From Stutzerimonas kunmingensis (GTDB taxonomy: Bacteria > Pseudomonadota > Gammaproteobacteria > Pseudomonadales > Pseudomonadaceae), in the NCBI RefSeq assembly GCF_021432085.1, contig NZ_CP090366.1:2046001-2110000 (forward strand): DNA of 64,000 nt, given 5' to 3'. Under the pieces are notes generated by a model, which saw only the letters and a list, made by a program, of their open reading frames with translations, was not told the origin of the DNA and did not search any database. The stretch's first letter is position 1, and the number at the start of each line of letters is the position of its first letter. Positions 9,371 to 24,635 of this stretch are shown in pieces. The position numbers were made by a program, and so were the translations under genes.

Positions 9371-9430
9371 GTTAGGCACCGATCCCGTTCAGCGTCTTAT
9401 ATATCACTTGGTATCTAAATATAGTTAGGC
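9371..9430 (+). other. Candidate integron recombination junctions (two GTTAGGC core sites)
   Basis: GTTAGGC occurs at 9371-9377 and again at 9424-9430. It is the consensus core heptamer (GTTRRRY) at which integron integrases join cassettes. The second lies three bases before the ATG of the first cassette gene, the usual spacing at a cassette start. The 53 bases between the two are AT-rich and hold no gene. No convincing attC stem precedes the first heptamer, so whether it is attI-like, a worn attC end or a cassette remnant is unclear. Confidence 0.5.
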
Positions 9431-9433
9431 CTC

Positions 9434-10069
9434 ATGTCGAAAATATCTCTCAACTCGCAGCTCAAGAAAATATTGGAGCCGGCATATGCTCCATGCCCGG
9501 GCTTTTCTGATACGTGCTTTGATATGCGGTGGGACCCCAAGACTGGCCATGTACCACGAGGATTTCGCGGTGCAACTGGAACTATTGCCGAGATTGAGCT
9601 CGTATTGGTGTATGCGGAGCCAGGCGATCCTCAGCCTGGAGAAACGCACGAAGGCCTCGCATCAGCTTACGATTTCGCGAACCGTTCTTTCGCTGCAGGT
9701 ACAGATCTCTTTCATCGCAACGTAACCTTCATTCTAGATTCGTGCTGGCCAGAATTGTCCCTCGAAGAGCAGCTCCGGAAGGTCTGGATGACTGAGTCAG
9801 TGCTGTGTTCTGCGGCTAAGGAAGGCGGGCACGTGAGAGGTCAGGTGGCAAAGGAATGTGGCAAGCGCTATCTACTGAAACAGCTAGAGCTAGTCCCAGA
9901 TGCTCTCGTTGTAGCTCTGGGTAACAAGGCCCGTAATCGACTTGTCGCACTTGGGTTCTTCAATTTTCTAGCGGTCAAATCCGTTGCTCCACCCGGCTGT
10001 AACTTTCGTGGTGCACGCGAGTCTTGGGCACAGATAGCTGAACGATTGAAAGCCCGAGATAAGGCCTAA
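9434..10069 (+). CDS. Integron cassette gene 1: predicted uracil-DNA-glycosylase-like superfamily protein
   Basis: A 211-residue protein starting three bases after a GTTAGGC cassette core; its TAA stop is inside the attC heptamer GCCTAAC. I read UDG-superfamily signs: LVLVYAEPGDPQPGE resembles the GE-PG-xP motif near the substrate pocket; VWMTESVLCSAAKEGG followed by CGKRYLLKQLELVPDALVVALGNKARNRL resembles the block seen as TNxVKCRPP...C..fL..ql...P..ivaLG..A in family 4/5 glycosylases; SVAPPGCNFRGARESW falls where the HPS motif is expected, though the His is missing. Assignment is by eye. The gene is visibly more AT-rich than its neighbours, which fits acquisition. DNA repair, nucleotide chemistry or anti-phage roles are all possible. 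Confidence 0.7.
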   Translation: MSKISLNSQLKKILEPAYAPCPGFSDTCFDMRWDPKTGHVPRGFRGATGTIAEIELVLVYAEPGDPQPGETHEGLASAYDFANRSFAAGTDLFHRNVTFILDSCWPELSLEEQLRKVWMTESVLCSAAKEGGHVRGQVAKECGKRYLLKQLELVPDALVVALGNKARNRLVALGFFNFLAVKSVAPPGCNFRGARESWAQIAERLKARDKA

Positions 10070-10175
10070 CAATGCGTTCAAGCCGAAACCGCTTCCTTCC
10101 ACCAACATAGGGCAGAAAAATCTTGCCCTATGTTTGGCTCCATTACACAGTTCGGCTTAAATTTAGGCGTTAGGT
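10064..10175 (+). other. attC recombination site of cassette 1
   Basis: A textbook attC. The outer heptamers are GCCTAAC (10064-10070) and GTTAGGT (10169-10175). The inner arms TTCAAGCCGAA and TTCGGCTTAAA pair with one mismatch, and a central perfect stem pairs ACATAGGGCA with TGCCCTATGT. Total length is 112 bases. The cassette gene's stop codon is inside the left heptamer. Such a fold is recognised by IntI integrases as a single-stranded hairpin. Confidence 0.9.
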
Positions 10176-10181
10176 GTCTCA

Positions 10182-10258
10182 ATGCCCACAACACCAAAAC
10201 ATTGGAATTATTTCTTGGCCGTTGAGGCGGAATTACTTGCATATGTAGCGCAAAGGGA
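10182..10258 (+). pseudogene. Possible truncated N-terminus of another cassette gene
   Basis: An ATG at 10182, seven bases after the attC/cassette junction, opens a frame reading MPTTPKHWNYFLAVEAELLA and onward to about YVAQREWSP before it runs out of frame into the following gene. The position right at the cassette start is where a cassette gene normally begins, and WNYFLA-E-like starts resemble N-termini of cassette hypothetical proteins as far as I recall. It may be the remnant of an earlier gene fused to the present one, or a short leader peptide. Confidence 0.3.
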
Positions 10259-10267
10259 GTGGTCGCC

Positions 10268-10852
10268 ATGCCAAACCTCACGGAGTTCCAGCAACGGCTC
10301 GAAACTATCATCGGTCGACCAACCGATCAGCGGCCTTTCGTCTGCGATGGCTCGCCCCTTGATTGTCGAGTTTTCATCGTCGGGCTGAACCCGGCGTCTG
10401 CTAGTGAGAGAGACTTTTGGGAGTTCTGGGATTGCGAGGCCGGCTTCAACAAGCGTGCCTGGTTTGAGAGCTATCTCGCCGAGCGAGCGAAACGCCCGCT
10501 TAAACCTGGCAAAACCCGTAGGAACCCCATCAGCAATACTCGTCGAGTCCTTGAGTGGGTCATATCCTCAGCGGGCGATACCCATATTCTCGAGACGAAC
10601 ATCTACGCATCGGCCACGGAAGACGCGAAGGATCTTGCTGGTAGCATGAGGCACTCGCGAGCATTCGATTTCTTGGTTGAAGCGCTCAAGCCGAGGCTAG
10701 TTGTGGCGCACGGTAACGATGCAGTTGAATATATCCGCACTAGGTATCCGACGGTGCAGACCATTGCTGTAAAGCACTTTTCACGGCGGTGGTCCCAGCA
10801 GGCTGCTCGGGATCTTGGGTTATCCATTACTCATGAGGCAGGCGCTTTCTAA
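10268..10852 (+). CDS. Integron cassette gene 2: predicted uracil-DNA-glycosylase-like superfamily protein
   Basis: 194 residues if started at the ATG at 10268 (MPNLTEFQQRLETIIGRP); an in-frame start at 10259 would add three. RVFIVGLNPASASERDFW resembles the first UDG-fold motif (strand, then G-NP loop); THILETNIYASATEDAKDL matches the following TN block; FDFLVEALKPRLVVAHGNDAVEYIR matches the 'P..iv..G..A' strand-helix; VKHFSRRWSQQAARDLG is where the late His-Ser motif would be, and here His and Ser are present. Sequence similarity to cassette 1 is low, so this is a separate branch. The TAA stop lies inside the next attC-like heptamer. No signal peptide or membrane segment. Confidence 0.65.
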   Translation: MPNLTEFQQRLETIIGRPTDQRPFVCDGSPLDCRVFIVGLNPASASERDFWEFWDCEAGFNKRAWFESYLAERAKRPLKPGKTRRNPISNTRRVLEWVISSAGDTHILETNIYASATEDAKDLAGSMRHSRAFDFLVEALKPRLVVAHGNDAVEYIRTRYPTVQTIAVKHFSRRWSQQAARDLGLSITHEAGAF

Positions 10853-10922
10853 CAAATGCTTCAAATCGTTCGCTTCGCTCACTGGCACCGGCTAAAGCCC
10901 GCCCCTTAACCAAGCGTTCCGC
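10847..10922 (+). other. Degenerate attC-like site of cassette 2
   Basis: TTCTAAC (10847-10853) holds the gene's stop codon and is followed by AAATGCTTCAAATCG; at the other end come CCCCTTAACCAAGCG and GTTCCGC (10916-10922). Arm order and the 76-base length are attC-like, but the outer heptamers no longer pair well (GTTCCGC rather than GTTRRRY). It may be the last attC of the array, whose right half belongs to the old chromosomal target, or a decayed site. Confidence 0.6.
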
Positions 10923-10989
10923 AGCAGGATGCGTTTGTTCCGGCAGTCTCGCCTCTCACCACAAGCACTGGTCCACCTCATTGCTCATT

Positions 10990-11008
10990 CCCGCCGTAGG
11001 GCGGGCTT
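10990..11008. terminator. Possible terminator between cassette array and HMG-CoA lyase-like gene
   Basis: CCCGCC (10990-10995) pairs with GGCGGG (11000-11005) around a short loop, followed by CTTTG. The T run is weak, so this is only a candidate. The rest of 10923-11075 shows no gene. Confidence 0.35.
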
Positions 11009-11075
11009 TGCGTTGTGCCTGTTGCCGCTGAACCGCCGCTCACGGCGCCACCATCCCGTAGAGCTCCGCACGCGG

Positions 11076-12011
11076 TCAAAGGCCAGCTTCCTCCATCCAC
11101 TTCGGCTTCGGATAACGGCGATCTGCCTTGCCGGCCTTGAGTACCGCGCCCGGCACGTCGTGGCCAACCAGTTGCGGCAGGTCAGCGGCGCATTGCAGCA
11201 GGCGGTCGAGATCGACGCCGGTGTCTAGGCCCATGCGCTGGAACATATGCACGAGATCTTCGGTGCAGATATTGCCGCTGGCGCCTGGCGCGTAGGGGCA
11301 GCCGCCGAGTCCGCCGAGCGAGGCATCGAAGCGGTCGATGCCGGCGTTGAGCGCTGCCAGCGCGTTGGCCAGGCCCATGCCGCGGGTATTGTGGAAGTGT
11401 GCGGTGAATACTGCCTGTGGCCAGCTGTTCAGCGCTTCGCGGCAGATACGCTCGACCTGCGCCGGGTCGGCCATGCCGGTGGTGTCGCAGAGGGTGATGC
11501 CCTGCACGCCGATCTCCAGCAGGCGCTGCACCAGCTCATAGATGCGCCGCTCGGGCAGGTCGCCCTCGAAGGGGCAGCCGAAGGTGGTCGATAGCGAGGC
11601 GTTGATGAACACGCCACTGCCGCGAGTGACTTCGATGATTTCGCGGAACTGCACCAGCGACTGTTCGGGCGTCATGCGCAGGTTGGCCAGGCCGTGGGTG
11701 TCGCTGGCCGACATTACCAGGTTGATCTCGTCCACTTCGCAGGCCAGGGCGCGCTCGCAGCCCTTCACGTTGGGCACCAGCACGGTGTACTCGACGCCCT
11801 CCACGCGACGGATGCCGCGCATCACGTCCTCGGCGTCGCGCAGGTTGGGAATGGCCTTGGGCGAGGTGAAGGAGGTGACCTCGATCTTCGCCAGCCCGGT
11901 TTGCGAGAGGCGGTCGATCAGGGCGATCTTGGCTTCGGTCGGCACGAAGTCCGCTTCGATCTGGAAGCCGTCGCGGGTGGCGACTTCCTGGATATACAGG
12001 CGTTTGTTCAT
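11076..12011 (-). CDS. Hydroxymethylglutaryl-CoA lyase family protein
   Basis: A 311-residue TIM-barrel lyase of the HMG-CoA lyase family: EVATRDGFQIEADFVPTEAK at the start (catalytic Arg-Asp), metal-ligand AHFHN (about 204-208), and the signature GGLGGCPYAPGASGN with the active-site Cys (about 238). Such enzymes split HMG-CoA to acetyl-CoA and acetoacetate; relatives act on other 3-hydroxy-3-methyl acyl-CoAs such as citramalyl-CoA. It lies downstream of a CoA-transferase gene on the same strand, so the pair could activate and cleave a free acid such as 3-hydroxy-3-methylglutarate (inference). A leucine-catabolism liu context (isovaleryl-CoA dehydrogenase, methylcrotonyl-CoA carboxylase) is absent. 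Confidence 0.85.
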   Translation of the reverse strand: MNKRLYIQEVATRDGFQIEADFVPTEAKIALIDRLSQTGLAKIEVTSFTSPKAIPNLRDAEDVMRGIRRVEGVEYTVLVPNVKGCERALACEVDEINLVMSASDTHGLANLRMTPEQSLVQFREIIEVTRGSGVFINASLSTTFGCPFEGDLPERRIYELVQRLLEIGVQGITLCDTTGMADPAQVERICREALNSWPQAVFTAHFHNTRGMGLANALAALNAGIDRFDASLGGLGGCPYAPGASGNICTEDLVHMFQRMGLDTGVDLDRLLQCAADLPQLVGHDVPGAVLKAGKADRRYPKPKWMEEAGL

Positions 12012-12026
12012 CAGTGAATCCTGGGG

Positions 12027-12195
12027 CGTAGGGTGGATGACGCTTTACCCATCCACCGTTGTGGCTTGCTGGCTGGTGGACAAGCTTCGCGTTGTCCACC
12101 CTACGTAGAGCTGTAGTCGTAGGGTGGATGCGCTCCACCCATCCACCGTTTCGGGAATGTCGCGGTGGATGAAAAAAAGCGTCATCCACCCTACG
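12027..12195. repeat. Tandem REP-like palindromes (CGTAGGGTGGATG type)
   Basis: Two hairpin units fill the gap between the lyase and CoA-transferase genes: 12027-12105 (CGTAGGGTGGATGACG ... GTTGTCCACCCTACG) and 12118-12195 (CGTAGGGTGGATGCG ... CGTCATCCACCCTACG). Same family as the elements in the itaconate operon. They may modulate expression of the distal lyase gene. Confidence 0.75.
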
Positions 12196-12202
12196 GGCAG
12201 TG

Positions 12203-13408
12203 TCAGATGATCCCGCGCTCGCGCAGGCCCTGGCGTTGTTCATCGGTGAGGCCAAGGCCGGCCAGCACGTCGTCGGTGTGTTCGCCCAGCTGCGGGCCGC
12301 CTTCGCCGATGCGCCCTGGCGTGCGCGACAGCTTGGGCAGCACGCCCGGCACCTTGAGCGGGCCGGCAAAGGTCTGCACTTGCTCGATCATCTGCCGCGC
12401 CAGGTAGTGCGGGTCCTTCACGATATCGGCGGCGGTGTAGGGATAGCCGGCCGGCACGCGGGCGCCCTTGAGTGCTTCGATCACCTCGTCGCGGCTGTGC
12501 TGGATGGTCCATTCGCCGATGGCGGCATCGATCAGCTCGGCGTGCTGGGCGCGGCCGTCGTTGTGGGCGAAGCGCGGGTCATCGGCGAGGTCTTGGCGGC
12601 CCATCAGGGTCATCAGGCGCTTGTAGATGCTGTCGCCATTGCCGGCGATCAGCACGTAGGCGCCGTCATTGCACAGGTAGGAGTTGGACGGGGTGATGCC
12701 GGGCAGGGCGCTGCCGGCTGGCTCGCGGACATAGCCGAAGGCGTCGTATTCGGGCACGAGGCTTTCCATCATGGCGAACACCGACTCGTACAGCGCCACG
12801 TCGATTTCCTGACCCAGGCCGCTACGGTTGCGCTCCTGCAGGGCGAGTAATACACCGATCACGCCATACAACGAGGACAGCGAATCGCCGATGCTGACGC
12901 CAACCCGCACCGGCGGCTGGCCCGGATAGCCGGAGAGGTGGCGCAGGCCACCCATGGCTTCGCCGATCACGCCGAAGCCCGGCAGGTCGCGATAGGGACC
13001 GGTCTGGCCGTAGCCGGAAATGCGCAGCATGATCAGCCGAGGGTTCAGCTTCGACAGCTCATCCCAGCCCAGGCCCCATTCTTCCAGCGTGCCGGGGCGG
13101 AAGTTCTCCACCAGGATGTCGGCTTCGGCCACCAGCTGGCGGACGATTGCCTGGCCTTCCGCGGCCTTGAGATCCAGCGTCACCGAGCGCTTGTTGCGCG
13201 ACTGCACATGCCACCAGAGCGAGGTGCCGTCCTTGAGCTTGCGCCACTTGCGCAACGGGTCGCCGACCTTGGGCGGCTCGATCTTGATCACATCGGCGCC
13301 GAATTCGCCGAGCAGCTTGCTGGCGAAAGGGCCGGCGATTAGTTGGCCCATCTCGATCACCTTGAGGCCCTGCAGCGGCAGGTTCTTGTCTGTCTGTTCG
13401 CTCATCAC
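12203..13408 (-). CDS. CaiB/BaiF class III CoA-transferase
   Basis: A 401-residue class III CoA-transferase: LQGLKVIEMGQLIAGPFASKLLGEFGADVIKIEPP, LVENFRPGTLEEWGLGWDEL, and the central block PGFGVIGEAMGGLRHLSG (about 143-160). In that block the aspartate of the usual YDxxxQ pattern is replaced by Gly (FGVIGEA); this variant exists in many family members. The gene is upstream of the HMG-CoA lyase-like gene, and the human relative SUGCT transfers CoA to C5/C6 dicarboxylates including hydroxymethylglutarate, so a similar role is plausible here. ATGs at 13408 and 13405 are equivalent. It is divergent from the LysR gene at 13582. Confidence 0.87.
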   Translation of the reverse strand: MMSEQTDKNLPLQGLKVIEMGQLIAGPFASKLLGEFGADVIKIEPPKVGDPLRKWRKLKDGTSLWWHVQSRNKRSVTLDLKAAEGQAIVRQLVAEADILVENFRPGTLEEWGLGWDELSKLNPRLIMLRISGYGQTGPYRDLPGFGVIGEAMGGLRHLSGYPGQPPVRVGVSIGDSLSSLYGVIGVLLALQERNRSGLGQEIDVALYESVFAMMESLVPEYDAFGYVREPAGSALPGITPSNSYLCNDGAYVLIAGNGDSIYKRLMTLMGRQDLADDPRFAHNDGRAQHAELIDAAIGEWTIQHSRDEVIEALKGARVPAGYPYTAADIVKDPHYLARQMIEQVQTFAGPLKVPGVLPKLSRTPGRIGEGGPQLGEHTDDVLAGLGLTDEQRQGLRERGII

Positions 13409-13489
13409 GACACCTGTGCCGGTTGATTCATGGTGCCGAGCATGACCGACGCATCGGCAGCGGACAATTGGCCGTTTGCCAAGTTAGGT

Positions 13490-13504
13490 TTCGCGCTTCA
13501 CGAA
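13490..13504. promoter_or_regulatory. Candidate LysR operator between CoA-transferase and LysR genes
   Basis: TTCG-N7-CGAA, a 15-base palindrome with the T-N11-A pattern, sits between the divergent starts at 13408 and 13582. It shares the TTC-N9-GAA frame and a central GCTT with the element at 564-582 in the itaconate locus. Confidence 0.5.
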
Positions 13505-13581
13505 GGCTAAGACGAAAGGAGCTTTGAAAAACTCGGGCTGAGCGGCGCATGCTTCGTCTACCGCGAATACGGGAATCCAAT

Positions 13582-15626
<2,045 letters not shown>

Positions 15627-16010
15627 GGCAAGCCCGCCAATGGTCTGTTAGACCAATGTGCAGTTTCGGCAGCCGTGCTGGCTGCACAGAATGGCGGCGT
15701 CTATCTGCGTGATCGGACAAGTGTGTATTGCAACCGGATGGTTGACCGAGCGGCCCCTGAGGCCGCTTTTTTTTGCCCGCAAAACGCGTCCGCGGGTGTC
15801 GGGGCCGTAGCATTCAGCTACGCGAAAGCTCTGGCAAATGGCGGCAGTGCACACGCCATGCGGTGAGGCGCGGTCTATGCTTGAGCAAAGCCGATACGCC
15901 ATGGGTGGCGTGCTTGGCTGGAGTGCACCGTCTGCCAGGCGCTGGGTTGGTCATTGGGTTCGCCTGCTGGACAGGGTTCTGCATACCAACAAGACAGACG
16001 AGGAACTGCC
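15627..16010. other. Intergenic region upstream of acs with hairpins
   Basis: No protein gene is convincing. Near 15638-15658 AATGGTCT and AGACCAAT form an imperfect hairpin, and around 15668-15685 GGCAGCC pairs with GGCTGC. A true terminator follows at 15750. The region between the binding-protein stop and that terminator could be a long 3' UTR or a small RNA; no promoter was recognised. The remaining 230 bases up to acs should hold its promoter, which I cannot place. Confidence 0.4.
15750..15774 (+). terminator. Intrinsic terminator
   Basis: GCGGCC (15750-15755) pairs with GGCCGC (15761-15766) around CCTGA, followed by eight T residues. It ends transcription of the binding-protein gene or of a small RNA in the 120 bases before it. 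Confidence 0.85.
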
Positions 16011-17966
<1,956 letters not shown>

Positions 17967-17973
17967 AGGCGAG

Positions 17974-18006
17974 GGCGACCGGAGCGCAGTTACGCAGCCG
18001 GTCGCC
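17974..18006. repeat. Hairpin downstream of acs
   Basis: GGCGACCGG (17974-17982) and CCGGTCGCC (17998-18006) form a perfect 9-base stem eight bases after the acs stop. There is no T run, so it may protect the mRNA 3' end or be a Rho-associated end rather than an intrinsic terminator. Confidence 0.5.
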
Positions 18007-18082
18007 TCTACCCATGAGCCTGTGCCCGGAGGCTATGCCACGACTCGCCGGGCTCGATGTTCCCCGCTTGTATGGGCGAGGA

Positions 18083-18445
18083 TCAGACGCCGGCAGGCGG
18101 GCTTTTCAGGCTGTCATTGCCGGTTACGGTAGTGCCGTTGGTGGCTGCCGCGGCGTTGGCCTGCAATTGCTGGCGATCCTTTTCCGAGCGTTCGAACGGC
18201 ATGTGGTGCGAGCGGCCTTCGGCCATGCCGGCCTGTTCGTTGATTTCATTGAACACGCGCTTGGCCTCGCAGTGCCCGGTTACGCCACGGGATAGTGCCA
18301 GGCCGCCGATACCCAGCTGCAGCAGTCCGCCCAGGCCGCCGCGGCTGAGGCCCTTGGCAAGGAAATACAGCCCGCCGGCCAGGGACATGGCGCGCTCCCA
18401 GCCGTGGACGTTCTGATTCTGGTGGTTCGAGGACTTGTTGTTCAT
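18083..18445 (-). CDS. Small membrane protein with DUF2892/YgaP-like transmembrane domain
   Basis: A 120-residue protein started at the ATG at 18445, preceded by GGAGCC. The middle segment WERAMSLAGGLYFLAKGLSRGGLGGLLQLGIGGLALSRGVTGHC (residues about 15-58) makes two hydrophobic helices with the R-G-V-TGHC ending typical of DUF2892/YgaP-like proteins. The polar tail (about 60-120) has no recognised domain. Function unknown; such domains occur in inner-membrane stress or rhodanese-linked proteins. It stands alone, convergent with acs. Confidence 0.7.
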   Translation of the reverse strand: MNNKSSNHQNQNVHGWERAMSLAGGLYFLAKGLSRGGLGGLLQLGIGGLALSRGVTGHCEAKRVFNEINEQAGMAEGRSHHMPFERSEKDRQQLQANAAAATNGTTVTGNDSLKSPPAGV

Positions 18446-18737
18446 GGGTGGCTCCGACGAGGGCATTCTCAATGAATGACTCTCGCCAGCGCAGGCTGTT
18501 CGGTGCCGCAGGTCGGCATCTGGCGGAAACGCCGGTGAAGTGGCTGTTGTGGGAAGCCAAACGGACGCAGGGAGGAGGGAGCCAGGGCGCGCCAATGCGC
18601 GGGAGCGGTCCTGACCGCGAATCGTGAAAATGCGACGGACGAACTTCGCGGCCAACATTGGCGCGGGGTAGCCGTGCTTCACGGCTGGCCCCGAGGCTGA
18701 ATGTCTAGCGCAACCCGACAGGCCGCGCGAGAGCGTG

Positions 18738-20771
18738 CTAAGCCGCCATGCCGAATACCTTGAGCACGAAGGCGTACTCCAGCGCCACGTCCTTGAGCGC
18801 CTGGTAGCGCCCACTCATGCCGCCGTGCCCGGCACCGAATTCGGTCTTGAGCAGCAGCAGGTTGTCGTCGGTGCGGGTGGCGCGCAGCTTGGCGACCCAC
18901 TTGGCGGCTTCCCAGTACTGCACGCGGCTGTCGTTGTAGCCGGCCACTGCGAGCAGCGCGGGGTAGGCCTGGGAGCGGATGTTTTCATAGGGCGCGTAGG
19001 CCTTGATCCGCTCGTGCACCTCCGGCTGATTCGGATCGCCCCATTCGTCGTACTCGGTCACGGTCAGCGGCAGGTCGGCGTTGAGCATGGTGTTCAGCAC
19101 ATCGACGAAGGGCACCTCGGCGACGGCTGCGCCGAACAGCTCCGGGCGCATGTTCAGCACCGCGCCGATCAGCAGGCCGCCGGCGCTGCCGCCGCTGATG
19201 GCCAGGCGCGGCGAGGTGGTGTAGCCGTCGGCCAGCAGCTGCTCGGCGCAGGCGATGAAGTCGCGGAAGGTGTTCGGCTTGTGTTCCAGCTTGCCGGCGC
19301 GATACCAGGCTTCGCCGAGATCACCACCGCCACGCACATGCGCGATGGCGAAGACGAAACCGCGGTCGAGCAGCGACAGGCGCGCATGGGAGAACCACGG
19401 GTCGAGGCTGTGCCCATAGGCACCGTAGCCATAGAGATAGAGCGGAGCCGGCTTGCCGAAGCTGTCACGCCGGCCGACCAGGCTGATGGGAATCTGCGTG
19501 CCGTCCTGGGCGGTCGCCCAGATGCGTCGACTTTCATAGGCGTCCGCATCGAAGGGGCCTTCCACCGGGGTTTCCTTGAGCACTTCCTGCGTGCCGTCGG
19601 CCAGCGTCAGCTGACGGACTTGTGCCGGTCGGTTGAGCGCTTCATAGCGCAGGCGGATCACCGTGCTAGTGAACTCCAGCGAATTCTGTACGTGCAGGCT
19701 GTAGGCCGCATCGGGCAGCTGCAGGCGATAGGGCTGCACGCCCTGCGGCCGCACCTCGATCACTGGTAGGCCGCTTTCGCGCAGGGTCAGGGTGATCGCC
19801 TCGGCGTTCAGGCTGACATCCTCGAGCATCACCGCGTCGTCATGCGGGACCAGTTCCTGCCAATGCTCCCGCTCGGGCTGCGCCTCGCTGGCGAGATAGA
19901 GGGCGAAGTTGATGCCAGCCTGATTGCTGCGGATCAGCCAGCTCCACTGACCTTGGTGAAGGCCATGATCGGGAAAGTACTCGTGGTCTTCCTGGCGTGG
20001 TGCCAGGCACGTCCATTGACCTTCCGGCTCGTCCGCCGACAGCACCCAGGCTTCGCTGGTGGTCTTGCTGTGGGAAAGGATGACCAGCTGGCGCTCGGAG
20101 CTGGCGCGGTAGCAATGCACGAAGAAGCGCCCGTCCGGGTCGTGATAAACCTCGTTGCTGCCGGTTTCTCCGAGGCGATGGCGGTAGACCTTGTGCGGAC
20201 GGTGGGTGTCGTCCAGTTCACCGTAGAACAGCGTCTGGCTGTCGTTGGCCCAGGTCATGCTGCCGTCGCAATCGTCGAAGGGCAGGGCGGTCACGTCGCC
20301 GCTGGCGAGGTCCTTGACGAACAGCCGGTAGATCTCGTCGCCTTCGCGGTCGAGGCTGTAGGCCAGTTTGCTGTGGTCCTGGCTGACGCTGAAGGCACCC
20401 AGCGAAAGGAAGCCGCCGCCGGCCAGCTCGTTGGGGTCGAGCAGCAGCTGTTCGGTGTTCTCGTCAACTGTGAGCGAGCCATCGACCGGGCGCGGGCAGC
20501 GATAGTGCCGCGGGTATTCGTCGCCAGCCGTGGTGCGCTGGTAGTACAGCCATGGCCCCCAGGGCGACGGCAGGGAGAGGTCGGTTTCGCGGATGCGGCC
20601 CTTGATTTCCTGGAACAGCGTCTCGCGCAGTTCGGCCTGGTCGGCGAGCTGTTCTTCGAGATAGGCATTCTCCGCCTTGAGGTATGCCAGCACGTCTTCG
20701 GCATCGCGATTCTCCAGCCAGCGGTAGGGATCGGTACCGGTGTCGGCGCGGGCGATGGGGGCGTGGGACAT
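18738..20771 (-). CDS. ptrB: Oligopeptidase B (S9 family serine peptidase)
   Basis: A 677-residue prolyl-oligopeptidase-family enzyme without a signal peptide. A beta-propeller N-terminal part (about 70-400) is followed by a peptidase domain with YLYGYGAYG, AHVRGGGDLG, the nucleophile elbow SGGSAGG (Ser 529), Asp 614 in GYNDSRV and His 649 in GAGHGGMSG. Oligopeptidase B cleaves short peptides after Arg or Lys in the cytoplasm; the DPYRWLEN start and EYDEWGDPN match that group rather than prolyl oligopeptidase. Single gene, no operon partner. Confidence 0.93.
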   Translation of the reverse strand: MSHAPIARADTGTDPYRWLENRDAEDVLAYLKAENAYLEEQLADQAELRETLFQEIKGRIRETDLSLPSPWGPWLYYQRTTAGDEYPRHYRCPRPVDGSLTVDENTEQLLLDPNELAGGGFLSLGAFSVSQDHSKLAYSLDREGDEIYRLFVKDLASGDVTALPFDDCDGSMTWANDSQTLFYGELDDTHRPHKVYRHRLGETGSNEVYHDPDGRFFVHCYRASSERQLVILSHSKTTSEAWVLSADEPEGQWTCLAPRQEDHEYFPDHGLHQGQWSWLIRSNQAGINFALYLASEAQPEREHWQELVPHDDAVMLEDVSLNAEAITLTLRESGLPVIEVRPQGVQPYRLQLPDAAYSLHVQNSLEFTSTVIRLRYEALNRPAQVRQLTLADGTQEVLKETPVEGPFDADAYESRRIWATAQDGTQIPISLVGRRDSFGKPAPLYLYGYGAYGHSLDPWFSHARLSLLDRGFVFAIAHVRGGGDLGEAWYRAGKLEHKPNTFRDFIACAEQLLADGYTTSPRLAISGGSAGGLLIGAVLNMRPELFGAAVAEVPFVDVLNTMLNADLPLTVTEYDEWGDPNQPEVHERIKAYAPYENIRSQAYPALLAVAGYNDSRVQYWEAAKWVAKLRATRTDDNLLLLKTEFGAGHGGMSGRYQALKDVALEYAFVLKVFGMAA

Positions 20772-24552
<3,781 letters not shown>

Positions 24553-24635
24553 CAGACAGATGCAAATGACTGCGCTAGGCTGACAGCCAATCTCGCTACT
24601 GAGCGGGAATATGATTGTCAGCCGGTGCATGGAAG

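Noticed and set aside
9291..9377. GCCTCCC to GTTAGGC as a complete attC
   Set aside because: The length is suitable but the inner arms do not pair; only the right heptamer is convincing.
13549..13581. Upstream ATG for the second LysR gene
   Set aside because: It would add eleven residues before the normal LysR start; the ATG at 13582 agrees with the family.
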